From the NCBI GenBank assembly GCA_916613615.1, contig OU744725.1, positions 65,666,575 to 65,730,574 on the forward strand: a stretch of DNA of 64,000 bases, in the 5' to 3' direction. Every line of letters begins with the position of its first letter. The stretch's first letter is position 1. This document shows, piece by piece, positions 35,503 to 47,182 of this stretch. The stretch comes from Steromphala cineraria (taxonomy: Eukaryota; Mollusca; Gastropoda; Trochida; Trochidae). The translations under genes and the position numbers were made by a program. Under the pieces are notes generated by a model. That model saw nothing but the letters and a program-made list of their open reading frames with translations. It ran no database searches and was not told the origin of the DNA.

Positions 35503-38500
35503 CTACATGCTGTCATCATAAGTGTCTTCAAAGACCTCAGATATCTCAATGTTTTCCTTCAGTGGGTGTTCAACAGTGTACTTGAGAGTTACCTCCCTTG
35601 CTCCCTGTTTGTCCACGTCAATGTCCCAGATGACGTGGTTCTGTTTGTTTATACGTGGGTTCTTGTTCTTCTCTGGATGTTTCATGTCCAGAACTGGCTC
35701 CAGCAGAGAAACCTGGGGACGAATAGTTGATTAGTCTTGAACATTTAAACATTTAAACATATAAAACCAAATTTACATAAATTTCATATCAAAATATCCA
35801 TCATTTCAGACATGTTTGTGTGTGATACTCAGTTGTTTATGTTTAATTCCAAAAGAAGTAATCTGATTGATTTTTGTTTTATATCTATGCTTCATTTCTT
35901 GGTGTTCGGCGACATCAGGCAAGGATGCTTGTTATAATAATAATAATAATGATAAGTTTAACGTCAAGTATCCATCTTTGTAAGTTGCTCACCGACGGCA
36001 TTATTACCCTGACGGATTGTACTTTTTCAAAGCTGCTTGCCTGCGCTGAGAGTCCATTTCGGACAGTACACCCGTATAACCAGGTACCCATTCTACAGCT
36101 GGGTGGACTGAGTGCAATGTGGATGAAGTGCCTTGCCCAAGGACACAACACAGCTTTCGACCCAAGTCACAAATCTTTTGTGTCTCAACTGGGATTCGAA
36201 CCCGGGTCGTTGGGGTGAGAGGCAGACACGCTAACCACTACACCACCGTGCTCCACACGTTACTGTTACTGATGTTGCAGGGAATACATTGTATTGCGAA
36301 AAATACCAGTAGTGTTCAACTTATTGGTCTTCTGGATGGATTGCAAAAGTAAATATAAATAGTTTTCAATAGTTAGATAGTTAGATAGGTAGAGTGGTAG
36401 TAACAAAGCTTATGACTATCAATCAAAGACTGTACAGTAACAGAAGTACAGTAACATCCACTGACCTTGATCTTCTCATCACTAGTCCGGGGCAGTTGAT
36501 CTTTGACCTGCACGCTGACCCGGTAGTCGTGCGTGTTCTTCACCTCGATCCTCTGTTCGTACGTCATGCACGTGTTCTTACCCACAAAACCTTTCGACTC
36601 ACGGAACTTCTTGAGAGGTTTGTAGTTGACCCTGACGGCGGGGTCGACCCCGAGAGAACACACAAACTCCTCCCCCGGGGAGACGCTCTTGATCTCCGCC
36701 TGCAATGTTTCATGGGTAATTGTTACAAATTAAAACATACATGCTTACTTTAAGGCATTGTTTAAAAAGGCAACTTATTTTTTTAACATAAACTAAGGTA
36801 AGGTGAACATTTAGTGAGTAAAGAAAAGCAAAATAGATAAAGTTTAATGTCTTACCTTAGCAACAAAGCTGTTGTCAAGGAAGATACTGGTTGCCCCTGC
36901 CAACAGAGTGAAAGCAGAGGAGTTCACAACCTTTGCCCTCAAGAATGCCCTTGGTGCGACCTTGGGGACGGTGACATACTCAAGTTTTGGTTTCACATCA
37001 AATATTCCAACTGAAACTTTGTGTGGCAAGTTGTCGCTCGGGATAGAGGACTGACGAGCAATTTCATAGGAAGCACTGGTTGTGGTATCTTTAACCTGCG
37101 GATCAAATGAAACGTAAGAGTCAAAGGTCAGCCATCATTCATGGATCATTATGGACCACTATCCACATATTAAAGGGGCAGTAGCACGTTTTTTGAGGGA
37201 ATATAAGGTGATGTCAGAAAAATGAAAATAAATGGTTCCAATTGAAAGACAATGTATTTAAACTAAATGGAGCAGTAATAATTCAAATATATAATGTAAA
37301 GTTTAGCCATGCGATTCCTTTTTCTAACACAAAATGGCCGCCAATGGATTTTGTGTGAATCTTCATACTTTGTCTTCCAATTATGGATGATTGGCTTGTG
37401 TAATGATATTTTTGACACTATCAAGATAATACAAATAGCATTAACCTACAATTATCACTGATAATTTTAAAATATAAATTTTTCAAAAAACGTGCTACTG
37501 CCCCTTTAATCTGCACTTACATATTGCTGATTAATTATCAAAGAGTTTGCTCTAATTGAAACACTGCAATTATTTCAGAAACTGTAATGGTGAAAGTTGG
37601 GCTGAATGTTTTGGTCCTGGATAAAAAAAAAACGTTGCAGCAACATTTAAATCATTTCTTGACGCAACCAGACTTTGTGCAAAATGACAAGTTTATAAGA
37701 TTTCAAATACAAAATCAATTAAAATTAAATCGACAAGAATGGATAAACAGCATATAGAACAACAAATTTTTAAGTTGTTTATTGTCAACTAATGAAACTC
37801 ACAGGACGGCAAAATTGAAGAAGCAGTAATTAAAAAATGTTTTGTCTGTACATGAACTTGTGTTATAAATAAACAATAAGAGAATCAACTATCTCACTGT
37901 GCACAATTCACATAATCTAGATAAATAGCACCCAGTTTCAGGAATAGATCATTAAACCATGAGTTGAAAACATAAAGATCAGGATTAGTATTTGCATGCA
38001 TAGATACAACAACAACAACACAGCATTCAACACAACAACATGTCAACAAAACAACAAAAACTAAAATGGACATCAAGCAGACATGAACACAATACTATTA
38101 GACATTCATGCAATGAAACTTTGTTTTAAAAGAGACCTTAATCGACAATATTAAAACATTCTTTTCTTGATTGGTATGTTGCAGGATTATTAGTTCATGA
38201 AGAACTCTGCTTCTCCGCCATAATTGAAGGGAGCCAGATATGTCTCACAATTAATTTTTCTGTTTAATTAAGCTTTTGTGATAATTGTAAATTAATATCG
38301 CAATCAGGTATAAAGAGTCTATAACTTATGCTTGCTAAACATCATACATAACATAAAGATTATTGTTGATGAAGAAGGTTTACAGATACATAGCAAGAAG
38401 TTTAAGTGATGCACTGAGCGTACAATACAAAAGCTGTCAACCACATTAACAAAACGATAACCTTTCAACAGAAAGCATCACCATTCAACAAGCACAACCA

Positions 38501-41500
38501 GTGAAACAGACATTCCCACACAGAATTCTGCTCCAACAGTGGTACCTCAATTCCTGTTCTAACCTCTGGTGTAATAGGATCAGTTCTTGGGTTTCAAAAC
38601 AACCCAACTACCTTTGATCCATCTAAACAGGCTTCTCCCATTCTATTCTACAAACTGTTCTTATTACAACAAATATTTGATCAGCTTTCTTGAGCTACCA
38701 CAGTTGAGACAGAATGACACCAAGGGTACCTTGGTTTTGGTGTAAGAGAGAGGTTCTATTTCAGCACACTCTTCCATCACAGGGCCGAAATCACCGCCGT
38801 CTGCCAGCCCACAAGACTTGAGACATTTCAGCTCATCTGACGTTGCCACCATCAAGGAGGAGGATCTCCTCTTTATCCTCCTTGATCTGAAACCCCTGCA
38901 GAGAGATGTATTAGTAGAAGCATTGTAAGGAGGATGTTACCTTGGCAACAGCATGTTCCATGGGTGGAGGTGGTGGGGGAAGTCTCCGAGGGAGGCCGAG
39001 AGAGTATGTATCCTCCCAATAATCATCATTTGCATAATCTATAGAGGAGGACTTCTTCAGCTTTCCGCCAAACCCACGGAAACCCATGCTTTTAAGAGGT
39101 CTATGAAACAAGCAATGGCATGAAATACACTAACAGGTCTACAAGATTCTCCAAGAGGGTTCCCTTCAACACAATGATTTCTTAAAATGTCACAAGGTTT
39201 CTTAATCCAGGAGAGAATTTACGAACTATGGAATTATGGATAGTCATTGCATAAATTACAACGATATTCCTGGAGACAGAGTTCCTTAAACCACAATGAT
39301 TTCTTAAAATGTCACAAGATTTCTCAATCCAGGAGATGACTTACAAGCTATGGAATTTTGAACACACATTACATTAATTACATTATATCCATAGGAGCAA
39401 ACATCAACAGAATTGAATAAATAACAATGGCAAAATGTAGTTACTTAAACATCAAATGACACAAACAAAAACATAAAACTTTTAAAATATAACATTATTC
39501 ATGTTAACTAATATACCCATCATCCAAACGTGAGAAGGCAGAACATATAGTAGTAAAAACTATTCTCCCCACCTGGCAGCAGTAATGGATAAAACAGCTA
39601 CAGAGAGTTCCGGCACGGTGCCTCCGATACTGGGCTCGGCCGTCGACAGGAAGAGTTTAGCGTCTGTCCAGTCCTCTCCGGTACTCTGAGTTATCTGCCC
39701 ATAGTACTGGATCTAAAGAAATAATACAAGAGTTATCTTCCCATGGTACTGTTCTGAAGAGATAATTCATGCATGAGTTAAATTGGCCTATAGTTTTGCA
39801 CTTGAAAAAAAACAATATACAAGTTACCTAGCTAAACATAAACAGTGTTGTTCCTAGGTGATCATCCAAGGGGTTATTTGGGCATATTCTGTACATATCG
39901 GAACCCTCTACAATGGTAAAAGTATCCTACTTCTCAAACTTGTAAGAGACACCAAGCAAAAAAGGGTGGTCAAATCTCCAAAGGATTCCCTGTAAAGAAG
40001 TTGCCTCCATACATGTATCTTTATTCTTTGCTTATTATATACAGTCAGTCAGTCAAGACTCAATAATACTCTCCCATATTGAGTCTAGCAAGATACAGTA
40101 AAAATATTGCGTTAGCTAACCATTCGGCGAACTGTGACCCTCACTTCAAACGTAAGGTGGTCGAATCAAATCATGACAATTAGTATTATTTATTTCAAAT
40201 TTTAAATTTGAACATTATGTGAGAATGCAAACTAATGCGGCTTGGTAAGATGAGTCTTATTTGGTAAATTTGATAGTCAGGCTGATGTGACCAGTTACTG
40301 CATCTTGCTAGACTCAATATGGGAGAATATCAATATTATGAGGGTAGGTGTACTTAGACAGATATATACAGTTTACTAAATGAGAGTTCTCAGCTCTTAC
40401 AGTTGAATCTTAACAAATCAAAAGGAGATGAGTTCTGAAATGTGTAGAAACAGAAAAGAAAGTTTACCTTGAGAACTCCTTCTGCAGTGAACATCCTGAT
40501 GTCGTAGCTGGGAGTCCAAGAAGCCTGGGTCACAACATACGATACAAGCAGGGTCACCTTGGAGTCTCCCTCGCTCTCTAGGACTATGGTGCACTCTCTG
40601 GAAAATACAATCAGATCACTTCACATTTGAGAACTTCCTTAAACAACAGGTATACTGAAGCAAGTGTTGAGTTTTCAATTATACTTTTGTGAAAGCAAAA
40701 GTTTAAATATTATGTAATGATATTTGTAATAAATATTGAACATTAAGGAAGAGGAATACAAAGACTTCCATAGATGACGATATTCATCAGGTATGCAGTG
40801 TTGTTCCTGGGGACATTTCTGATGTGCCCTCCCTTTTGGTTTGGCTTTCCTTAAAATGTTTAGATGTAGGATACTTTTACCATTGCAAAGGGGCCAATAT
40901 GCTTAAAATTTGTTGAAATGACACCCTCAGCTGATCACTTAGGAACAACACTGGGTATACATACAATGAATAAAGAAGTTGTCATTGATATACAGTAGAA
41001 CTCGGATATAAAGAACTCCAAGGGACCAAAGAATTTAGTTCGCTATATCCGGTGTTCGCTATACGCATATAATTTTAATGATATTATATAGGGACGGGAC
41101 TTGAAAATTTGTTCGCTATATCCGAGTGTTCGCTATATCCGAGTGTTCGCTATATCCGTGTTCACTATATCCGTGTTCTACTGTATCTCTCTTCCTTATT
41201 GTCATTCCCAAAAAATGCCCCTCAAATATGTCTTAAACATTGACTGCAAAATGTAGTATAATGGAAACATAATAATTGCTAAAAAAATGAGATATAAGGC
41301 AATGAACTTGTTTCACCATTTGATTTAGGATCATGATTATCACTGTGATAATGACAAAACAACAATAATTCAAGATGCTCATACAACTTACTGTGAGACT
41401 TTCGTGTTAGTCCTGTCCCCTCGTAATTTCCTCAGGTTCTGGTCAGTTGTTTTAATCTTTTCCTCAAGCTTCAAAATTTGTTCTTTAAGTTCAAGCTGAG

Positions 41501-43781
41501 AAAATTCAAGTTTTTCTCCTTCATCCTTGAAGAGCTTGATAAAGTCGCTGACTCCTTTGAAGAACGGAGCATCCAGTTTTGGGCTTTCCTCCTGTTAAAC
41601 ATGGCAATAGTCTCAGAACTACAACAGATTCCTTCCTTCATTTAAGAGGGGATTTATAATCCTAATTGTTAGAAATGCTCAATTTGTTATACACAACATA
41701 GAAAGCATCTGTTTTTTTTGTAGGACTAAAAAGTACTTCCATGAGATGTCTTGACTTTTTCAATCAACAGGTTTTATATTAGGTCATACTTTGTGATTTT
41801 TTACTTGTTTACAAGACACCCCTCAACACGGGGGGGCTTTAAAGGGGCAGTAGCATGTTATTATGGGGAATATGTCAGAGAATGAAAATTAATGTTTCCA
41901 AATGAAAGATAATGTATTTAAACTAAATGAAGCTGTACTCATTCAATTATATAAACTAAAGTTTAGCCGTGCGATTCCTTTTCTTACACAAAATGACTTA
42001 AAGGTGTTTAAAAAAAATGGCCGCCAGTGGATTTTATGTGAATCTCCATACTTTGTCCTGTGACTATTGATGATTGGCTTGTGTAATGTGCTTTTAGATA
42101 CTATCAAATTAATACATTCAGCATTAACTTACAATAATCAGTGAAGTATCTAAAATAAAAAATTATCAAAAAAACGTGCTACTGCTCCTTTAAAGACTGT
42201 GACAAACTTTAACTCATCCCTTGATCTCAATTTGACACCTAAATAGCTTAATGCCTTATTTCCTTAACCTAGAATAAACTTGCCCCCTGATTAATTTCAC
42301 TCCCCTTTTCCCAGTGACTCCTGATTGCCTTTATCCCTGATTTCCTTGACATCTGTTGACCTTCACCTTCACCAGATGTCCTTGCCTCTTAGTTCTCTTG
42401 ACAATTATGACTGATAAATTACACCCTGATTTTGCTGGTCCCTGATTTTGTTGAACCCTTATTAACTTGAATGCTGATTAACTTGACCCTTGTTTTTGTT
42501 ACTTCTATAAGACAATGGTAAACTCATTGGTCCAATATTTTCTTGACCCCTGATTAACTTAATCCCTGATTTCTCCTAATCTCCTTATCCCCTTAAACTC
42601 CCTTCATCCGTTTACAAAACTTGTATTATGTTACTGTCCGAATTACTTGTTTTCTACTGCCAAGACATCTCATGTCTAGTCACGGTCTATTTATGAAGAT
42701 ATTAACATAGTATTATAAGGTGACATTGATGACCATTTGTTTGTTGTAATATTTGGTAAGTTGGCAGAATATTTCTGACTATTACCAGGTCAATCTCCAT
42801 TAATGAAAATCTGCTGAGACCTTCATTACCTTTGAAGATTTGGCAGATTTGGACACTGTGTCCCCAAAGTTGTCGAGCAGCGTCCACTGTTTGTTGAGGA
42901 CATTTTGCCTGGCGGTCAGCTGGTCCTTCTCTCTGGTCAAGTCCTTGAGTTGACCTTCAAGTTCCTTCTCCTTGCTGGACAGGTCAGCTTGCTCGGACGT
43001 CTCAAACTTACGCTGGAAACTCACCTCTGCAATGCTGGCTTGACCGGTCCCTTCAACTCTATTATTGGATGATGAAGAATCAAGGGTAGGACTTTTAGCA
43101 ATCAATCTTTTTACAAAAAGTCACATTCATACATACAGTCCTTTAAGTCTTCCATTTAATGATATTTTTTTCTGATAATTGTAACATTGGTCATGTACCT
43201 CGATCATTCTGCTTCGTATTAGTTTTTTATTAGTTTAAGAATTTCTCATTTTTTCTTGATCATCACTTAGAGATGGTGATATATATATATATATGTTTCA
43301 ATTTGGAAAAAAATTACGCATTATTTTATATAGAAAACATTTATAGGAAATACTTTATTTTCAAATATATATTTTCTACAGAAAATTTTATTAATCTAAC
43401 CTACTCACAGCGTGTAAAATAGATTGGAAAAAATGGAAACCTGGCCTGTCCCGAAAATTAATTGGTCAATTCCTTAGGGGAAAATGAAGATTTTAAACAC
43501 TGCTACTCATTGAAAGCCTTATTAAAATAGCATATTTCTATGAAGCGCCATAAAATCCCTTGCACGCACCTGATTGAGTCCGAGTCGATGCTGGCTGGCA
43601 GTTGTTTGAGGACGATCTCGTTGACACCCTGCACGACTGTTGTGTCGATCTGACGACAAACTTCAGCCCTGTCCGAGTACACCGTCACTTTCCTCACGGG
43701 GCAATCCGGGGACAGAAACACGTTCTTTTCTTCCACCTCAACTTTCACGCTCTCCAAATCTGCTACCTTTGAATCCGACAT
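35503..43781 (-). CDS. DUF4140/DUF4139 domain protein (F37C4.5-like), complete, 584 or 586 aa
   Basis: Exons, 5' to 3' on the minus strand: 43,781-43,570; 43,058-42,830; 41,591-41,392; 40,597-40,468; 39,712-39,573; then either 39,100-38,941 or 38,895-38,730; 37,095-36,856; 36,699-36,466; 35,712-35,503. All junctions are in phase. The N-terminal DUF4140 region has CPVRKVTVYSDRAEVCR and LPASIDSDSIRVEG. A coiled coil follows (KEKELEGQLKDLTREKDQLT and a second one in exon 3). The DUF4139 beta-rich region then includes VSYVVTQASWTPSYDIR, YYGQITQSTGEDWTDAKLFL and AFLRAKVVNSSAFTLLAG. The length and order fit the family, whose members have no signal peptide and no agreed function in animals. The ATG at 43,781 starts at a plain Met and no acceptor is needed. 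TTTATT at about 35,408 on plus is a likely poly(A) signal complement. Confidence 0.94.
35936..36254 (-). repeat. tRNA-derived SINE with ATT-repeat tail
   Basis: The minus strand starts GGAGCACGGTGGTGTAGTGG (A box) and contains CCGGGTTCGAATCCC (B box). A conserved central part follows (CACTTCATCCACATTGCACT, CCCAGCTGTAGAATGGGTAC). It ends in (ATT)n at about 35,936-35,951. It lies in the last intron of the DUF4139 gene. Confidence 0.88.
37174..37505 (-). mobile_element. TTAA-flanked MITE, copy 3
   Basis: TTAA at 37,170-37,173 and 37,506-37,509. Opposite orientation to copies 1 and 2. It lies in an intron of the DUF4139 gene. Confidence 0.88.
38730..38895 (-). CDS. Alternative exon 6b of the DUF4139 gene
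   Basis: Acceptor CTCTGCAG, donor AAG|GTACCC. It needs entry phase 2 and leaves in phase 0, exactly like exon 6a (38,941-39,100). It encodes GFRSRRIKRRSSSLMVATSD.. and ..ECAEIEPLSYTKTK (55 codons after the split Arg). Exon 6a encodes PLKSMGFRGFGGKLKKSSS.., a WED segment and a proline run before MEHAVAK. Joining 6a to 6b would break the frame. Confidence 0.82.
39165..39365. repeat. Two tandem units of about 123 bp
   Basis: CACAATGATTTCTTAAAATG.. at 39,171 recurs at 39,294, each followed by AATCCAGGAGA and CTATGGAATT. It lies just upstream (in gene sense) of exon 6a of the DUF4139 gene but contains no exon text. Confidence 0.8.
39842..40000. mobile_element. ACAGTGTTGTTCCTAG MITE, copy 1, one end only
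   Basis: The left end ACAGTGTTGTTCCTAGGTG and the interior TATCCTACTTCTC and GACACCAAGCAAAAA match the copy at 59,025. The right terminal repeat is not found. Confidence 0.65.
40796..40953. mobile_element. ACAGTGTTGTTCCTAG MITE, copy 2
   Basis: Ends CAGTGTTGTTCCTGG and AGGAACAACACTG. Intron of the DUF4139 gene. Confidence 0.75.
40991..41185. mobile_element. Tc1/mariner (pogo-like) MITE
   Basis: The ends CAGTAGAACTCGGATATA and GTGTTCTACTG sit between TA dinucleotides. The interior repeats TTCGCTATATCCGAGTG several times. TA targets and CAGT-type termini fit the Tc1/mariner superfamily. Confidence 0.8.
41843..42189 (-). mobile_element. TTAA-flanked MITE, copy 4
   Basis: TTAA at 41,839-41,842 and 42,190-42,193. 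It lies in intron 2 of the DUF4139 gene. Confidence 0.85.
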
Positions 43782-44365
43782 TCTGGCGTGTTATACATAA
43801 AATAAAATATAGGGAAATATGATACTTTGAAGTTCAGTGGATTATATAGTGATATATCTCGGATCTATTTATAGAAGGAGGGTCACTGGACGATTAGTAA
43901 GGAAACAAATATTGTACATATCGCTTCCGGGTTTGTCGTCGAGAACGTAAACAACCCAAGGGAGATAATTTTGTGACAAAGTAAGAGAATGGGGCCCGCA
44001 TGTAAATATTTTCATCAATTCCCATTACTGAGCTGCTATTTTTAGAAATGGAACGTAAAAGTATGTAAATAGAATCTGAGTGAGTGGCCGAAAAACAATT
44101 CGACGGATCGGTAAAAAAATTGTTGTTTATTAGCTGGCATAACATTCGAACATTGCAAAATAAGACAGAAGGGGTATTTAGCTTAATGCTCTTTTATCTT
44201 ATTCAACCATTTGATTTTGCTTTTGAAAGTATGTTTCGACTCGTTTTCATAATGAGAATCAGATATTTCTTTTTCATTTTGTACTCACAATGGATAACAC
44301 CCTTCACACTTTATACTCTCTTATATATTAGCTTTAACAAGCAAAAAAGTGAGCGTGGCTCACTA

Positions 44366-45092
44366 ATACCCCCGACCGTGCATCCCTGACTAACTGAATT
44401 ACTTTTTACTTTCAATGTAGTCATCTCTTGCATAGCATTTGACCCCCAAAGAGGAATTGAGAAAAATTACTAATAAAAAAAATGGAAGTTTGTAAAAAAA
44501 AAAAAACACACAAAAACCACTCATCAATTTTAGTATTGATTTGGCACTGCACCGCTCCTAGTATGGAAGAAGACATGTGCAAAATGTGAAAAGAATCAGA
44601 TGAAACTTTTTTCCCGTAATAGGTCGGACAAATCTGATATTGGAAAATGACTAAGTTCAAAACATGGAAATTTGTAAAAAATTAATAATAAATTCAAATG
44701 TTAACGAAATTTGCTGTAACTTGGCACTGCACCCCTCCTAGTAGGGTAGAAGACATGTGCAAAATTTGAAATAAATAGGTCAAATAGTTTTCCCGTAATA
44801 GGTCGGACAAATCTGATATTTGAAAATGACTAAGTTCAAAACATGGAAATTTGTAAAAAATTAATAAAAAAATGTTAACGAAATTTGCTGTTACTTCGCA
44901 CTGCACCCCTCCTAGTAGGGTAGAAGACATGTGCAAAATTTGAAATTAATCGGACAAATGGTTTTCCCGTAATAGGTCGGACAAAAAATGTCCTCGGACG
45001 GACACACACACTCACAGACGGACACACGGACACACAGACGGAATCGTTGGTATTACTAGATACCCCGGACCGTTGGTCGGGGGTATAATTAA
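44366..45092. repeat. Repeat element with three internal tandem units of about 180 bp
   Basis: The outer ends AATACCCCCGACC and GGTCGGGGGTATAATT are inverted. Inside, TTGGCACTGCACC.CTCCTAG and CCCGTAATAGGTCGGACAAA recur at about 44,541, 44,721 and 44,898. A GACGGACACAC simple repeat lies near 45,000-45,045. No ORF is credible. Confidence 0.7.
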
Positions 45093-45734
45093 AAAACGAT
45101 AGTTTTTCACTTTCGATCGGTTGTTCCCATATTTCATAATAATGAACATTATTTGCTCTTTTTGCCCTGTCAGTGGATTTCTAGTACGATGTAGATGGTA
45201 TTGTTATAACAACCTTGATGGTGGTATACCTCATGGTAGGCGAAAATCTGGAAAAGTGACTGAAGAAACTCTAGTTAATTAACCTACAGCGTTTGCAATG
45301 TACGATTATTAAGGGAATTGTATCATAATCAAAGAGTAGGGGATATTGAAATTTTCGAAGCATGCTTCTAAAAAATGCAATTGAAGATTAGAACACTCGA
45401 TGAGATATAAATTACACTCATTTGCGGCCTTGAGCTAGCCCATTTTAGAAATAAAGTTTGAGAATTTTAAATGCAAATGGAACTGCTTTGCCTCGTTGAT
45501 AACGTTGAATTGCTGAAAGTTCAACCATGTTCCACACACACCATACTGACCACAGCAACCCCAGCATCTGTACATGATGCAAATGATTATCATGCATGGG
45601 GGTTGACCACGAAATTTGCATGATTTTGATATCGAATGGTATACCCGTTGTGATAACTATAAAACATACTTCTGAGGTTAAATGTAGTCTAATCGACCAA
45701 GGGCGACAACTAATGGACAAGACAGATTTATTCG

Positions 45735-45915
45735 AATAATGGCCTTGAGACATCGTGTCAGATCAGAGTTCGACTTCGATAGTGTCAGGATCGCCGTCAA
45801 TGAGATAATAACGGTGAAGGAATGTTATGTTTTCAGATTAGTCGAGGTTCACAGTGGTACAGACGCAAGAGGGTGTGGCGTCATGGAAAAACGGACATGC
45901 ATGTTGTTGTACAAC
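45735..45915 (+). pseudogene. Tc1-like transposase relic, left part
   Basis: Degenerate text reads as SEFDFDSVR (a DESRF-like block) and later GVMEKRTCM (the VMVWGGIS..R region). It is interrupted by the 5.2-kb transposon, and the right part resumes at 51,130. Confidence 0.5.
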
Positions 45916-46219
45916 TAGAATGTTCTATCTCCACTTTTTCTCAAAATTGATTTTTTGTCATTTTTATCATCATTACATCATTAGTTTTCATCTATAGCAG
46001 TTCTGGGACTCAATGTACAAAATATATGCTATTTCTAGACTTGCTTCAATGGTTCTATCTCCCTAAACTAAAAACATTGTGAGAATCACAGTGTCCTATC
46101 TCCACAGCCAATCAACGTCTTCAAATTTATCATGTGACATGGAGATAGAACCCTTTGTTTCCAAAACAGTTGGACATGGAACCATGTGATTGTGATTTTT
46201 TCAGTGGAATCATGATACT

Positions 46220-47182
46220 ATGGTGAGTATTTTTCTAATTAATTGAGAACTAAAAGATTATTTTTCTGTAATAATACATCTTAATCTCATTGTATGAAAT
46301 GTTTCATCGCCAAAAAATATTATGAATACATTAAATTTGTATCATTTAAATTTTTTTGGAGATAGAACAATATGATTCTGAATTCTAAAATTATCCTATT
46401 TAATTAACATTGAATTTCTGACAAACTGATGTTTGATTTAAACGTTTTTCTTCTTCCAGAAAGACGCTTGTTCGATCCTGTCATTGCCTAACGAACTGAT
46501 TGTGGAAATATTTTTGAATGTGCCTCTAAAACAAGTTTTGACAACATTGACTCTCACATGTCATCGATTTAACAACATTGTCTGCAATACAGGGAGACTT
46601 TGGCAGAATATTTCCTTCCCACATAAACTTGTTTTGTCCCCTTTGGAATTGTGCTTTCTACTCAAGAAAGCTTGTCATTTTAAAGAGTTCACGATTTCAA
46701 AATGCTGCTTTACATGTTGTCCTGGAGTAGTTGACTACACCCTTATTACAGGGTTATTGAAAGCACATCACTTGCAGAACCTTGACATTTCCTATACCAA
46801 CATATCATCTCTTGGCTTTTTAGTCAGTCTGCAAAATCTGAAAAAGCTTTGCATTGAAGGGTGTGGGAACTTAATCGATGAAGATTTCGAATTGATCCAA
46901 TGTTGTGTCAACCTGAATTCCCTTGCAGTTGGTCACACATCTGTCACCCCAGACACATTAATGACTATTTTCACAAACACGGTCTATTGTTCTCATTTGG
47001 AGGCTGCATATATCTTTTTCACAATTGATGACTGCCTTGATTTTCTAGAAATTGCTCATGAGCATTTGGTTCATATGACGTTTTCACTGGCAGATGTGGC
47101 ATCTGTAAATGATTTTGAGCAGTTTGTTGAAACCTTGTACACAAAGTGTTCATTTAGAATAGTCAATCATGTTCTCTCTTGA
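46220..47182 (+). CDS. F-box/LRR protein inside the transposon, 241 aa
   Basis: Proposed exons are 46,220-46,222 (ATG followed directly by donor GTGAGT) and 46,460-47,182 (acceptor TCTTCCAG), read in phase. The protein begins MKDACSILSLPNELIVEIFL, then LTLTCHRFNNIV and GRLWQNISF, a classic F-box. Leucine-rich repeats follow (LQNLDISYTNISS, LKKLCIEGCGNLIDEDF, LNSLAVGHTSVTPDTL). F-box proteins recruit SCF ubiquitin ligases, with the LRR choosing the substrate. Here the ORF lies between the element's subterminal motifs, so it appears to belong to the transposon. It ends in a stop that overlaps the next ORF by 14 bases in another frame. A single-base change could fuse the two. If the split start is wrong, an internal start would still keep the F-box. 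Confidence 0.75.

Noticed and set aside
36190..36254. A functional tRNA gene on the minus strand
   Set aside because: The A and B boxes are present, but the body continues into a SINE core and an ATT tail, and the acceptor stem does not pair properly. It is a SINE head.
44421..44936. Minus-strand ORFs with repeated MSSTLLGGVQCQ text
   Set aside because: The repetition follows the 180-bp tandem DNA repeat and is not a protein repeat under constraint.
45445..45753. A 102-codon minus-strand ORF
   Set aside because: No recognisable domain, and it partly overlaps Tc1-like text on the opposite strand.
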